A stretch of DNA of 64,000 nt from Pararhizobium sp. IMCC21322. GTDB taxonomy: Bacteria; Pseudomonadota; Alphaproteobacteria; Rhizobiales; GCA-2746425. The notes under the pieces are model-generated. The model worked only from the letters and a program-made list of their open reading frames with translations, was not told where the DNA came from and ran no database searches. Positions within the stretch are counted from its first letter, which is position 1, and every line of letters starts with the position of its first letter. The stretch covers positions 1,340,412 through 1,404,411 of the forward strand of contig NZ_CP132335.1 in assembly GCF_030758295.1 (NCBI RefSeq), in the 5' to 3' direction. Positions 28,544 through 37,683 of the stretch are shown here, in pieces. The position numbers were made by a program, and so were the translations under genes.

Positions 28544-29335
28544 ATGTCATATTCAGTTCCATCGTCCGAATTTTTACTAGATTATCGGCGCATTCTGTTT
28601 TCACGGAGGAGCCTGCGAACCTGGGTCAGCTTGATTCCAAGTTCACCACAGGCATTGAAAATTCTGATTGGCCTATTGGTCATAGACCTTCTGTTCATTG
28701 GAATTTTTGTCTTCTATGGCGTTCAGCAGGTGGTCAGCGAGAACCCCGAAAAATTCCCGCAAATGTGGAGCCTTGCCGCAGATTACAGCATTCCGGAATT
28801 TTTTGGCTACGCAAAGTTAGCTCTGGTTGCTGCGTTCTTGTTCATTACGTTCAAACGGACCGGGCAGCCTGTCTGGTGGAGTTGGGCAGCCGTTTTTACC
28901 TTGCTGTTGGCCGATGACATGTTGCAGTTGCACGAATATGGCGGCGAGTGGGTCGCTGCGTTTTTGCCCTTCCATTCCATTAGCGGTATCGAGGCGCATC
29001 ACATTGGTGAACTGTCGATTTATGCACTGCTTGGCGTAGCAGGCATCGCTCTTCTGATCATTGGCGCGCAGCGCACAGCTGCAGATGTTGTTGCTGGAAG
29101 CGGGTTTTTCCTGCTTGTCGTTTTGGGCCTTGTGGTATGCGGCGTTGGAATAGATCTGGTGTCTTCGGCAAGTTATTTTCAGGACACGGATGCTGGCACG
29201 GCGGTTTCAAAAGCACTCTACGGAGTATTGATAATTGCCGAAGATGGTGGCGAATCCATTTTCATGACGCTTGGCTGTGTAGGCGCATACGCTGTTTGGT
29301 TGAACAATGGAACGCAAAGTCTATCGGTAGAATAG
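28544..29335 (+). CDS. Polytopic membrane protein of unknown function
   Basis: This 263-residue protein has about seven hydrophobic segments, for example ALKILIGLLVIDLLFIGIFV near residues 40-60. Conserved-looking polar residues lie at membrane edges: LLADDMLQLHEYGG, IEAHHIGELS and IIAEDGGES. Such His/Glu/Asp clusters resemble membrane metal hydrolases or transporters, but I do not recognise the family. The ATG at 28544 is chosen because the upstream open frame overlaps the opposite gene and reads poorly; its ribosome site is weak. It ends seven bases before the end of tadC and is convergent with it. Confidence 0.55.
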   Translation: MSYSVPSSEFLLDYRRILFSRRSLRTWVSLIPSSPQALKILIGLLVIDLLFIGIFVFYGVQQVVSENPEKFPQMWSLAADYSIPEFFGYAKLALVAAFLFITFKRTGQPVWWSWAAVFTLLLADDMLQLHEYGGEWVAAFLPFHSISGIEAHHIGELSIYALLGVAGIALLIIGAQRTAADVVAGSGFFLLVVLGLVVCGVGIDLVSSASYFQDTDAGTAVSKALYGVLIIAEDGGESIFMTLGCVGAYAVWLNNGTQSLSVE

Positions 29336-29342
29336 AGAGCCG

Positions 29343-30284
29343 TCAGGTACCAAGGCTCTGCAACACACCCAAAACTTTCATGATGATTGGTACAGCAACA
29401 ATCAGAATACTGATCGGAAACAGAAACAGGGCCAGCGGAAACAGCATTTTAAGCGGTAGAGCGTTGGCCTTTTCTTCGGCCGAGATCATACGCTTTTCAC
29501 GCATTTCCTGACTGAACACACGCAAGGCTTTTGTGACGCTGGCACCTAATTCTTCGGATTGCCGGAACAAAATCGAAAGCGATTTGGCTTCGTCGATGCC
29601 CAGACGGTCTGCCAGATTTGACAAAGCATCCCGTAAGCGTCTGCCGCCCCGCACTTCCAGCATCATCATGGCCAGATGAAGCCCGAAATTCTTGCTGCTG
29701 GATTTGAGAAATTCCTTTGAAACCCGGTCAACCGCCGCCTCGACGCTTAGTCCGGCATCGACGCAGACAATCAGCGTATCCATGAAATCAGGAAACAAAC
29801 GCCGGTAATCGGTCTCGCGGGAGTCGCCAATTTTTTCCAGCACTATATTACAGATGACAAAGACCAGTGCCCCGAAAATGAGAGCAACCAGCAACAACGA
29901 GGATTGCGGCAACTCTGGAGCAAAAAACGGAACACCAAACATGATCAGGCTGCAACCCATCAGGGACAAAGCCACTCTTATGAGATGGTAGGTCCGCGTA
30001 GCGCCGGAGTGGAAGTATCCCGCTCGAACCAACCGGTTGTTGACCGAGTTCGGGTCCTTGTCAGCGCGAACAACCGAGTAGTAATTCTTGACAAGCGTGG
30101 CTTCGCTTATGCTGAGGCCGCGGATATCCTGAGGCACCTCAATGTCATCTTCCTTTTTCTCTTCTGTCTCGGCGTCAAACCGTGTGGTGATCTGGTGACG
30201 GGAGTTGAAAAAGCCGATGAAGACCGCCGCGACAATGAGGACGGAGACAAAGGTTGCAAGAAGAATGAGGTTTTCAGACATGGG
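29343..30284 (-). CDS. tadC: Tad secretion inner-membrane protein TadC
   Basis: The 313-residue type II secretion F domain protein has membrane segments at both ends and near the middle and the cytoplasmic F-domain segment SVEAAVDRVSKEF...RGGRRLRDALSNLADRLG. With TadB it forms the inner-membrane platform of the Tad pilus motor. It follows tadB by four bases from ATG 30284. A longer frame to 30299 would overlap tadB. Confidence 0.88.
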   Translation of the reverse strand, partial: PMSENLILLATFVSVLIVAAVFIGFFNSRHQITTRFDAETEEKKEDDIEVPQDIRGLSISEATLVKNYYSVVRADKDPNSVNNRLVRAGYFHSGATRTYHLIRVALSLMGCSLIMFGVPFFAPELPQSSLLLVALIFGALVFVICNIVLEKIGDSRETDYRRLFPDFMDTLIVCVDAGLSVEAAVDRVSKEFLKSSSKNFGLHLAMMMLEVRGGRRLRDALSNLADRLGIDEAKSLSILFRQSEELGASVTKALRVFSQEMREKRMISAEEKANALPLKMLFPLALFLFPISILIVAVPIIMKVLGVLQSLGT

Positions 30285-30288
30285 GTGC

Positions 30289-31239
30289 TCAATAGTCAAA
30301 ATTGATGATTTTGCGGATGACGAGCATTCCCACGGTCAGCAAAACGCCCGACACCACAAGAAAATGTGTTCCGTATCCACTTTCCCACAATGGTGTAAAA
30401 TAATCTGCATTCAACAATCGTATAATGCCATACAGGAAGAACGGAAAACCGAGCATGAACCATGCGGTCATGCGGCCTTCTGCGGATATTGCCTTGATCT
30501 TCGATTTCATCATCACGCGCTTGCGGATCATATCAGCAAGGTTGGTCAGAATTTCACCCAGATTACCTCCGGAGCCTTTCTGCACGCTGAGTGAGATGGC
30601 CAGCAGATTAAGCTCTTCAGCCCCGACTCTGGCCGCCATATTGCGGATTCCGACATCAACATCGACGCCATAGGTCAGTTCATCGGACAGGATTCCGAAT
30701 TCGGATCCGATTGGATCCTTCGTTTCCCTTGCAACAAGCGATATGGAGATCGGCAGCGGGTGTCCTGCGGACAAACTTCTGATAATGATGTCAATGGCTT
30801 CAGGAAGTTGCGCGGTGAACTTCTTCACCCTGCTGGCTTTGGCCCGGAATACAAAAGCCAGCGCCACAGCCGCTGCGAGCATGGCTGCAATGGCGATCCC
30901 AAGCAGTCCGCCATATCCCAGATATGCCAGTCCGAGATAGCAGAAGGCCGCAACCAGTCCCAAATAGGACGTGATACGGGTGAAACTAAGCCGCAGTCCG
31001 GATTGTATGTACAGCTTGTTCAGATAATTGCTGAACGATTGTTGGTCTTCCGCGTCAATGCCGCGTTCCTTCAGCAGATTCCGATACACAGCATTGCGAT
31101 CAGCATCCTGCTCAATCAGACTGAGACGGTGGTTCATATAGCTGCGCCGTTGAAGCCGATTGCGAACGGTGCGCAAAATCGTGTCCGTGGCAACCAGCAC
31201 GCAGACAAAAACAGCGAAATAGACCAGATATATCGACAT
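30289..31239 (-). CDS. tadB: Tad secretion inner-membrane protein TadB
   Basis: The 316-residue F-domain protein has an N-terminal membrane helix, two more near residues 90-130, the F domain FTAQLPEAIDIIIRSLSAGHPLPISI and SVQKGSGGNLGEILTNLADMIRKR, and two C-terminal helices. It is the partner of TadC. It lies four bases after tadA. Confidence 0.9.
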   Translation of the reverse strand: MSIYLVYFAVFVCVLVATDTILRTVRNRLQRRSYMNHRLSLIEQDADRNAVYRNLLKERGIDAEDQQSFSNYLNKLYIQSGLRLSFTRITSYLGLVAAFCYLGLAYLGYGGLLGIAIAAMLAAAVALAFVFRAKASRVKKFTAQLPEAIDIIIRSLSAGHPLPISISLVARETKDPIGSEFGILSDELTYGVDVDVGIRNMAARVGAEELNLLAISLSVQKGSGGNLGEILTNLADMIRKRVMMKSKIKAISAEGRMTAWFMLGFPFFLYGIIRLLNADYFTPLWESGYGTHFLVVSGVLLTVGMLVIRKIINFDY

Positions 31240-31243
31240 GCGC

Positions 31244-32713
31244 CTACATCAGCTCCCGGCTCGGGTCAAACAGGTCTTCTGGAACCGAAAGTCCTATTTC
31301 GGCTATCTCTTCAAGAAAGCGGGGTCGGATTCCGGTGGCGTAATACATACCTTTCACCTTGCCATTATCATCAAGGCCCTGCTTCTTGTAAGCCATGATT
31401 TCCTGCATCTGGATCACATCATTTTCCATGCCGGTGACCTCGGCAATCGAGGTCAGTTTACGTGATCCATCATGCATACGCTCGACCTGAACAACCAAGT
31501 CAATTGCGGAGGCAATCTGCTGGCGAACGCTTTTGATTGTCATCGGCATTCCGGCCATGCCGACCATTTGCTCAAGGCGTGAAATAGAGTCGCGCGGCGT
31601 GTTGGCGTGAACCGTACACATGGAGCCCTCGTGGCCCGTATTCATGGCCTGAAGCATGTCAAAGGCTTCTTCACTGCGCACCTCACCGACAATGATCCGG
31701 TCCGGGCGCATGCGAAGCGCGTTTTTCAGCAATTCGCGCTGACGAACCTCATTGCGCCCGTCAAGCGTGGCAGGTTTTGTTTCCAGTCGGCACACATGCA
31801 CCTGTTGCAATTGCAATTCGGCAGCATCTTCAATGGTCAACAGCCGCTCTGAGTTTGATATCTGCGAAGACAGCGCGTTCAGCATGGTCGTTTTACCGGA
31901 GCCTGTACCGCCGGAAATGATAATGGATTTCCGCCCTTTTACCGCAGCAGACAGCAAGACGCGCATCGCGTCGGCCATGGATCCGCTGTCAACCAGTCTT
32001 TCCAGCGTGTAAGGCCGCCGAGAAAATTTGCGAATTGACACCATGGGGCCATCAACCGCAACTGGCCGGACGGCCACATTTACGCGAGACCCATCAGGAA
32101 GGCGGGCATCAACCAGCGGCGAGGATTCATCAACCCGCCGTCCGACAGCCGAGACAATCTTGTTGACGATCCGCATCAGGTGGTCTTCGTCCTTGAAGCG
32201 TATATCCGTCAATTCAAGCTGGCCATAGCGCTCGATGAAAACCTGTTCGTGACTATTGACCAGAATGTCAGCAATCGTATCATCCTTCAAAAGCGGTTCC
32301 AGCGGGCCAAGGCCGAGCATCTCATTGGTCGTATCCAGAATAAGCGCATCCAATTCAGGCGCGCTGAGCGGGAACTGGTTCTTTTTGATGAAGTCCCGGA
32401 CCAATGGCCGGATTTCATCAACCAACTCTTCCGTATACATTGTGTCCAGGACACTGAGATTGATCTCGTCCAGAAGATAGCGATGCAATGCAACACGCAT
32501 CGCAACCATGTTTTGCTGATCTTCATCAATGCCGGGATCGGGCGCTTCAGGCGCAGGAGCATCTTGTTTCGGTTTCTGGACTGAAGGGGCCTTGTGCGAA
32601 GCTCTCTTGGCCTCACTACGCGCATCCTCTCCCCGCGCGCCATCAAGCGGGTTTTCAATTGTCTCTACTGATTTTGCGGGGCTGAAAAACCGTCCCAGAA
32701 CGCTTTCGTTCAT
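31244..32713 (-). CDS. tadA: Tad pilus assembly ATPase TadA/CpaF
   Basis: The 489-residue secretion ATPase has an N-terminal variable region rich in Ala/Pro/Lys (about residues 20-60), an Asp box, Walker A SGGTGSGKT near residue 268, a His box, and GEVRSEEAFDMLQAMNTGHEGSMCTVHANTPRDSI. It powers assembly of the Flp pilus from the cytoplasmic face. It is upstream of tadB/tadC and downstream of an L,D-transpeptidase gene. Confidence 0.92.
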   Translation of the reverse strand: MNESVLGRFFSPAKSVETIENPLDGARGEDARSEAKRASHKAPSVQKPKQDAPAPEAPDPGIDEDQQNMVAMRVALHRYLLDEINLSVLDTMYTEELVDEIRPLVRDFIKKNQFPLSAPELDALILDTTNEMLGLGPLEPLLKDDTIADILVNSHEQVFIERYGQLELTDIRFKDEDHLMRIVNKIVSAVGRRVDESSPLVDARLPDGSRVNVAVRPVAVDGPMVSIRKFSRRPYTLERLVDSGSMADAMRVLLSAAVKGRKSIIISGGTGSGKTTMLNALSSQISNSERLLTIEDAAELQLQQVHVCRLETKPATLDGRNEVRQRELLKNALRMRPDRIIVGEVRSEEAFDMLQAMNTGHEGSMCTVHANTPRDSISRLEQMVGMAGMPMTIKSVRQQIASAIDLVVQVERMHDGSRKLTSIAEVTGMENDVIQMQEIMAYKKQGLDDNGKVKGMYYATGIRPRFLEEIAEIGLSVPEDLFDPSRELM

Positions 32714-32751
32714 AATAGACTCCTCTCGACAGCACCAATTATTCCCCGCAA

Positions 32752-33339
32752 TCAGTTGCGGACAATCACTTTGGTTCCGGTCGGGATGTTGGCGTACAAA
32801 TCCAGGACATCAGAGTTGCTGAGCCGGAAGCATCCGGATGTCACACCACCACCGACGGAACTGGCATCATTTGTGCCATGGATTCGGTAAAGGGTGTCTT
32901 TACCATTCTGAAATAGATAGAGCGCGCGTGCGCCAAGCGGATTGTGTGGCCCTGGAACCACCGTTTCTGGCAGACCGGGTTGCCTTGCACGCATCTCTGC
33001 CGGGGGGCGCCAGGTCGGCCATTCCGCTTTGCGGCCAACCACTGCTGTTCCGGTCCAGGTAAAACCTTCCCGTCCGATGCCTATTTTGTAGCGGACGACC
33101 GTTTTACGATCCTGCACCACATCCAGCGTTCTGGCCGAATTGGATATGATGATCGTACCGGATATCTCTCCCGTTTGAAGCTGCATACGTACTTTGGTAG
33201 CCGGACCATGTGTGCGCGGAATTTTGTTGGAGGCACCTTCAACCGGATTTGGCGAAAGGCTCAACAACCCAAGGGCCAGCGTCAGGCAGGCCAGAATATA
33301 CGCAAAATTCTTCAACAGTTTCGACGTGTGTATCATCAC
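32752..33339 (-). CDS. L,D-transpeptidase (YkuD domain) inside the Tad operon
   Basis: The 195-residue protein has an N-terminal signal (NFAYILACLTLALGLLSLS) and a YkuD catalytic segment: YRIHGTNDASS with the conserved His-Gly-Thr, then GVTSGCFRLSNSDVLDLYANI with the active-site Cys. The usual SHGC reads TSGC here. YkuD enzymes make 3-3 peptidoglycan cross-links or attach proteins to peptidoglycan in the periplasm. Its ATG overlaps the tadZ stop by four bases and tadA follows after 38 bases, so it is part of the pilus operon. A role in making room in, or anchoring the pilus to, the cell wall is an inference. Confidence 0.85.
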   Translation of the reverse strand: MMIHTSKLLKNFAYILACLTLALGLLSLSPNPVEGASNKIPRTHGPATKVRMQLQTGEISGTIIISNSARTLDVVQDRKTVVRYKIGIGREGFTWTGTAVVGRKAEWPTWRPPAEMRARQPGLPETVVPGPHNPLGARALYLFQNGKDTLYRIHGTNDASSVGGGVTSGCFRLSNSDVLDLYANIPTGTKVIVRN

Positions 33340-34490
33340 CTGACCTCTTCAATAATGGAGTCTGTCATTTCCTGAACGCGGGAGCAGAAAGTAGAGCGCT
33401 GATTGACTTCGCTGGGAAGAATCCCGCGGTTCAAAGCTTCCATCATAATCTGTTGCTCGTCCGGTATGATGGTCAGGATGGATGAATCAAACAGCTTCGT
33501 AAGTTCCTTTTTGCCAAACTGGGATCCAAAAAAACCGGTCTTGATACGGTTGGTAACGACGCGGATCCCTGCCTCGCTGTTGCGAAGGGCGGTGATCTGT
33601 TTCAGCTTTTGTTTGGCCCGTTGCAGGGAGGGCAGAGAAGGGCCGGAAACAATCGTCACCGTGTCAACGGCAGACAGGATCGTGGGCTGCCAGCGCGTCA
33701 TGTAGGAGGAAAGGTCAAGGACAGTGTGATCATGCCGGTAACTGACGAGGTCGAGCATTTTGAGAACCAGTTCGGAAGCCAGTTCCGAATAGGTCAATTG
33801 TGGGCTTTCAAAAGAGAATAATGTGAAGCCGGATTCATGTGTCTTTTTGATCACGTCGATGAATTCCAGATCAACGCGTTCTGATTTCCCGATCACGCTT
33901 TCAAGTTTGAACGCATTTTCAACATTCAGATAGGCCCCGACATCTGCTTTTGAAAAATCCAGATCAAAAAGGGCACCGGTCGTATGTGACCGCTTTCGAC
34001 GGCGGCTGAGGTAATGGGCCATCATGATGGCAACACTCGTGCCACCTGATCCCCCGCCACACGAAACAACCGCATGGACTTTATTGCCGCCTGACTTCTG
34101 ACGCTGCGTGATGGCGCTGACAGTGTCGATCAGTGCACGCTGTTTCAATGGTTTGGAAAGCCAGTCTGCGCCCTCCAGCTTGATGAGTTGACGAATGCGC
34201 TCCTGGTTCAGCTCATCAGAGATAAATAAGACAGACAATTTGCCAAGACTGCTGCGCATTTTTAGAAATGCGGGATCATCAAGCGCGGATCCGTCACCCA
34301 CATCCAGGATCGCAATGTCGAATCCTTCGGGATCGACGCGCCCGTTTTCCCCCAACTCCTGCAGGGTGCATTTTGTCAGCTCATAGGACGACAATGACGA
34401 AAAGACACTTTCCATCATCTTGTTGGACTGCTCATCCTGAGAATACATCAGAACGTGCGAGCGTCCGATTACGGCAGGGACCGAACTCAT
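33336..34490 (-). CDS. tadZ: Tad localisation protein TadZ/CpaE
   Basis: The 384-residue protein has an N-terminal receiver-like domain (IAILDVGDGSALDD, then GADWLSKPL) and a C-terminal ParA/MinD-like domain with an altered Walker A, VSCGGGSGGTSVAIMMAHYL, lacking the usual signature lysine, as in other TadZ/CpaE proteins. These proteins place the pilus machine at a pole. It overlaps the L,D-transpeptidase gene by four bases. Confidence 0.85.
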   Translation of the reverse strand: MSSVPAVIGRSHVLMYSQDEQSNKMMESVFSSLSSYELTKCTLQELGENGRVDPEGFDIAILDVGDGSALDDPAFLKMRSSLGKLSVLFISDELNQERIRQLIKLEGADWLSKPLKQRALIDTVSAITQRQKSGGNKVHAVVSCGGGSGGTSVAIMMAHYLSRRRKRSHTTGALFDLDFSKADVGAYLNVENAFKLESVIGKSERVDLEFIDVIKKTHESGFTLFSFESPQLTYSELASELVLKMLDLVSYRHDHTVLDLSSYMTRWQPTILSAVDTVTIVSGPSLPSLQRAKQKLKQITALRNSEAGIRVVTNRIKTGFFGSQFGKKELTKLFDSSILTIIPDEQQIMMEALNRGILPSEVNQRSTFCSRVQEMTDSIIEEVR

Positions 34491-34517
34491 AGGCTGATCT
34501 CCAAAAACTTATCCATC

Positions 34518-35102
34518 CTAAGAGCACCCATCCGGGCAACTCTGCAGATCTTCAGATGTGGCTGTTACTGCAAAGGACGGAAAGGAAATATCTATCAGAT
34601 CGAGGATGGCACTGGTGATCGGAAGATTGATGGCGTTGCGCGCAAGTTCCATCCGCACGCTGACAACCGGACCATCCGGACGCCCCTGATATCCCAGACC
34701 GTTCAACTGATATGTGACCGTGATGTCGTCCACCTGCAGCGCTGGAAAAAAAGCCTGCAGGCCCTGCCAGCTGCCGCTGCCGGAAACAATACGCTGCATG
34801 AGAGCTGCATTACAGGTGACGCCTGTGTTGGCACCGCAGGTCGAAACAGCCCCCGCATTGGGTGCTATCAGGCCTCCTGTCTGTGAATCGTCAAATGAAA
34901 AAACACTGTAAAAGTCCGGTGTAACCGGGTCAGAAACAATCAGTTTGCGGACACCCAACTGCATGGCCTTGGCACCCGTATTCCACTGATGAAGAAGAAA
35001 ACCGAATTCAACGCAGGCTGCAACAGCCAGAACCATAATCGGAAAAATTATCACTCCCTCTGTCAAAGCGGTTCCGCTTTGCTGACTAAAGAATTTGCGC
35101 AT
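34518..35102 (-). CDS. TadE-like minor pseudopilin
   Basis: The 194-residue protein has the TadE-type N-terminus SQQSGTALTEGVIIFPIMVLAVAACVEFGFL: a short positive leader, a Gly before the processing site, then a hydrophobic helix. The rest is periplasmic with a cysteine pair in STCGANTGVTCNAAL. The prepilin peptidase at 40768 would process it. ATG at 35102 follows GTGAGG. ATG at 35120, overlapping the upstream gene by seven bases, is an alternative. Confidence 0.75.
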   Translation of the reverse strand: MRKFFSQQSGTALTEGVIIFPIMVLAVAACVEFGFLLHQWNTGAKAMQLGVRKLIVSDPVTPDFYSVFSFDDSQTGGLIAPNAGAVSTCGANTGVTCNAALMQRIVSGSGSWQGLQAFFPALQVDDITVTYQLNGLGYQGRPDGPVVSVRMELARNAINLPITSAILDLIDISFPSFAVTATSEDLQSCPDGCS

Positions 35103-35113
35103 ACGTGCAGGCC

Positions 35114-35575
35114 TCACCATCCGATCACCCGCTGATTGTGCCAGGAAGTGATTGTTATTTCGTCAATTCCAAGAATTGAAAATAATGGCGAGTTAACAAG
35201 CTGATGGGTTGTCGATGCAGTTACAATTGTCTGGGTAGCTCCTGTTGCCTCGGAAAAGCTGATCGGGGAGCCTGCGGGAACCCAGTCTGGAACACGGGGA
35301 TTTGCCAGTGCTGCAACTGATCCGTAATAGGCTAGATTTCGCGCCACGGTCTCGCAAATCGCGGTATCGTGACGACAGCGCGCCATGTAACGCGCGGCAT
35401 CACGCAGGCCGGTTTCAATCTGCTCGCGTTGCCAGAAGAGAGATCCGAATTCAAGAACACCGACAGTGAGCAGAATCAGCACTGGCAAAGCCACCAGAGC
35501 TTCGGTCATGGCAGCACCATCGTCTGATGTCCGAAAGCGACGCACGCGGGTGTTTGGGAGAATAGCTCGTCTCAT
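35114..35575 (-). CDS. tadE: TadE-family pseudopilin
   Basis: The 153-residue protein has a basic leader, then TSDDGAAMTEALVALPVLILLTVGVLEFGSLFW, the classic TadE start with G-A-x-x-x-E around the cleavage site, and a periplasmic tail. Its ATG overlaps the tadG-like stop by four bases, and it runs into the second TadE-like gene. Confidence 0.82.
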   Translation of the reverse strand: MRRAILPNTRVRRFRTSDDGAAMTEALVALPVLILLTVGVLEFGSLFWQREQIETGLRDAARYMARCRHDTAICETVARNLAYYGSVAALANPRVPDWVPAGSPISFSEATGATQTIVTASTTHQLVNSPLFSILGIDEITITSWHNQRVIGW

Positions 35576-37266
35576 CGCACCAACGCAGCCTCTTCACGGA
35601 AGAAATCGCTTAATGTGCCCAAACCGTACGTTCCTGTGATGTCCACGATTTCCATGGCAATCGTGCGATCATTCCCCTGGGCGATGGCCGGCCGTGTTAG
35701 GAACATTCTCGCAAAGCCTTCGGCCGGGATGTTCGTCGCCGCGCCTTTCAGGTCATCTTCATATTCCTTGCAGTTCACGATGGCCGAGAAAATAATTCTG
35801 CGATCAGCCTCGGAAGTAACAGAGGGAGCCTGGCACTGGGCCACGCCGGTCTCACCATTGGGTGACGCATCGCCAACCAGATTGTTGTCAATCTCGTAAT
35901 TATAGACGTCGTAGCGTGACGCATTGGTTCCATTAGGCAGATTTGGAAAACTTTGTGGAATGCTCACGGGAAGGGCAGGAGCCGAATATCCCGAGGTGTC
36001 GGGCGCACTGGCATAACCGCCATGGGCAATGTCCCAATAGGTCTCGATATCCCAGTCACTGCTGCCGGATATGGTTCCGCCACCCATATCGATCTCGGTG
36101 TCGCCTTCGGGAAACGCAAGTGACTCATAACTCGAGGAATTGTCTTCCGGATCGTAGCCCGTACAACTTGGTCCGCTATTGCCGCCGCCGTTACCGCCGC
36201 CGTTTCCCTTACCGTTTCCCTTACCGTTGCCGTTGCTCGTGCCTTGTGATTGACCGACGCGGACATTCACATCCGGAGCATAGGCCTGATTGGAAGAGGG
36301 GAATTTGCTGCCATTTGGATAGAATCCAAATCTGGTATTGATGCCATCGGTCACAGGACCGACATTAGCGCCGGGCTTGGTATCCAGTCCTGACTTGCGA
36401 TAGCAACTGGGTGAACTGGTTGCCAGTGCCTGAGCCAGAGCGCTGGCACCATTGCCATCGACCCGCAGAAATCCGAAGTTTCCAGGCCCGGCTTGCCCGT
36501 TCTTCCCATAGCTCAAATTGAGCTGCCGACCATAAAGATTTCCCTGCCCGAAATTCTGCGCGAAGGTCGAACCGTTTGCCAGCGAATTGCCCTGATAGTC
36601 TTCGAATGGATTGCAGATGAAGATCGGCGTTATGTCGCAAACGACAGCTGAGTAGGTTGCCACAGCTTCCGCAGTAATCGAAACTGTGTCGTTTCCGATG
36701 CCGGGAAATTGAAAAATGGTACGAATGGAGCGCGGCGTTGCCACAACCCGAACGTATAAGGCGTTGTTTGATCTTGTTGCATCCGAAGCGCCCAAAACCT
36801 GGCAGTCGGTTCCATTGGAAGATGTGGCAGCGCAGGCGCCACTTCCAATCGCAGTGTCATCGGACGCCGGGATAGCGCCGAGAAATGAAACAGTCACATC
36901 GCTGGATGCACCATCGGCTGTTGTATAGGTGATATTGACCTTCGATCCCATACCCTGGGCGGTCCCGTTATCACCGAACCAGGCCTGATTGCTGTTCATC
37001 GCTGCAATCGCTGCCTGAGCGCGTTGAATGGCGTCATCATCTCCGTCCAGTTCTCTGGCTCCCGCCAAGGCCATTGCGTCGACTGCGTTTTGGAGATCGG
37101 TATGCAGATTGGCAACGCGAGAGCCATCGATGACAAACGCGGAGAGGGCAAGAACAAGCGGCAAGGCCACAAGTGTCATTGCCAACGCATAGCCTTTTTC
37201 GTCGGTCCGGAACTGGCCAACCAAATTTTCAGTCTTGTTTTGTTTTCTCTTCTTTCCGATGCCCAT
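35572..37266 (-). CDS. tadG: TadG-like pilus assembly protein with low-complexity Gly/Asn linker
   Basis: The 564-residue protein has a positively charged N-terminus, a TadG-type segment DEKGYALAMTLVALPLVLALSAFVIDGSR near residues 20-50, and a large periplasmic domain. Around residues 344-364 (36175-36237) is a Gly/Asn/Lys low-complexity run, NGNGKGNGKGNGGGNGGGN, probably a flexible linker and possibly length-variable. TadG proteins are thought to anchor or tune the pilus at the envelope. It is upstream of tadE with a four-base overlap. Confidence 0.8.
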   Translation of the reverse strand: MGIGKKRKQNKTENLVGQFRTDEKGYALAMTLVALPLVLALSAFVIDGSRVANLHTDLQNAVDAMALAGARELDGDDDAIQRAQAAIAAMNSNQAWFGDNGTAQGMGSKVNITYTTADGASSDVTVSFLGAIPASDDTAIGSGACAATSSNGTDCQVLGASDATRSNNALYVRVVATPRSIRTIFQFPGIGNDTVSITAEAVATYSAVVCDITPIFICNPFEDYQGNSLANGSTFAQNFGQGNLYGRQLNLSYGKNGQAGPGNFGFLRVDGNGASALAQALATSSPSCYRKSGLDTKPGANVGPVTDGINTRFGFYPNGSKFPSSNQAYAPDVNVRVGQSQGTSNGNGKGNGKGNGGGNGGGNSGPSCTGYDPEDNSSSYESLAFPEGDTEIDMGGGTISGSSDWDIETYWDIAHGGYASAPDTSGYSAPALPVSIPQSFPNLPNGTNASRYDVYNYEIDNNLVGDASPNGETGVAQCQAPSVTSEADRRIIFSAIVNCKEYEDDLKGAATNIPAEGFARMFLTRPAIAQGNDRTIAMEIVDITGTYGLGTLSDFFREEAALVR

Positions 37267-37386
37267 CGCGTATCACATCCTGATCCCGGCTCTTTCGTGA
37301 CAGGTGATACAAAATATAGGCGAACTGTCAGGGATTGCTTAATTTTCAACGCATTGCAGCGTTTTTTTTGGCTGCGCCAATTGAAT

Positions 37387-37683
37387 TCATTTAGACTTGG
37401 TTACTGAATACTCACCAGAATCGCCACAGGTGACAACATCAGGGTCACAGGGTATCAAATAGCGCTCCCGGGCCTGCTCGGTTTTTTCTGGTGACACATT
37501 GATTGTCGTGTCAAGCGCGGAAGCGGGAAATGGCTCTACGGTGTGAATTCCCATATTGGCTGCGCTTGCGTTGCCCGCACCCAGTGTAATGCTGTCGCGA
37601 TTGTTCATATGATCTGCACACGCTGAAAGGCTGAGCACGCCGAGCAGAGTAATGGCTTGGAGAGGTCTATTTCCTGAGAACAT
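37387..37683 (-). CDS. Small lipoprotein in the Tad operon
   Basis: The 98-residue protein begins MFSGNRPLQAITLLGVLSLS and reaches the lipobox LSAC, giving an outer-membrane-type lipoprotein (next residues ADHMN). The mature part ends with two cysteines in PCDPDVVTCGDSG. ATG at 37683 has GAGGA five bases upstream and overlaps the end of the secretin gene. It occupies the place where the longer lipoprotein CpaD is commonly found and may replace it as a secretin pilotin; this is an inference and no clear CpaD is seen elsewhere in the cluster. Confidence 0.65.
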   Translation of the reverse strand: MFSGNRPLQAITLLGVLSLSACADHMNNRDSITLGAGNASAANMGIHTVEPFPASALDTTINVSPEKTEQARERYLIPCDPDVVTCGDSGEYSVTKSK

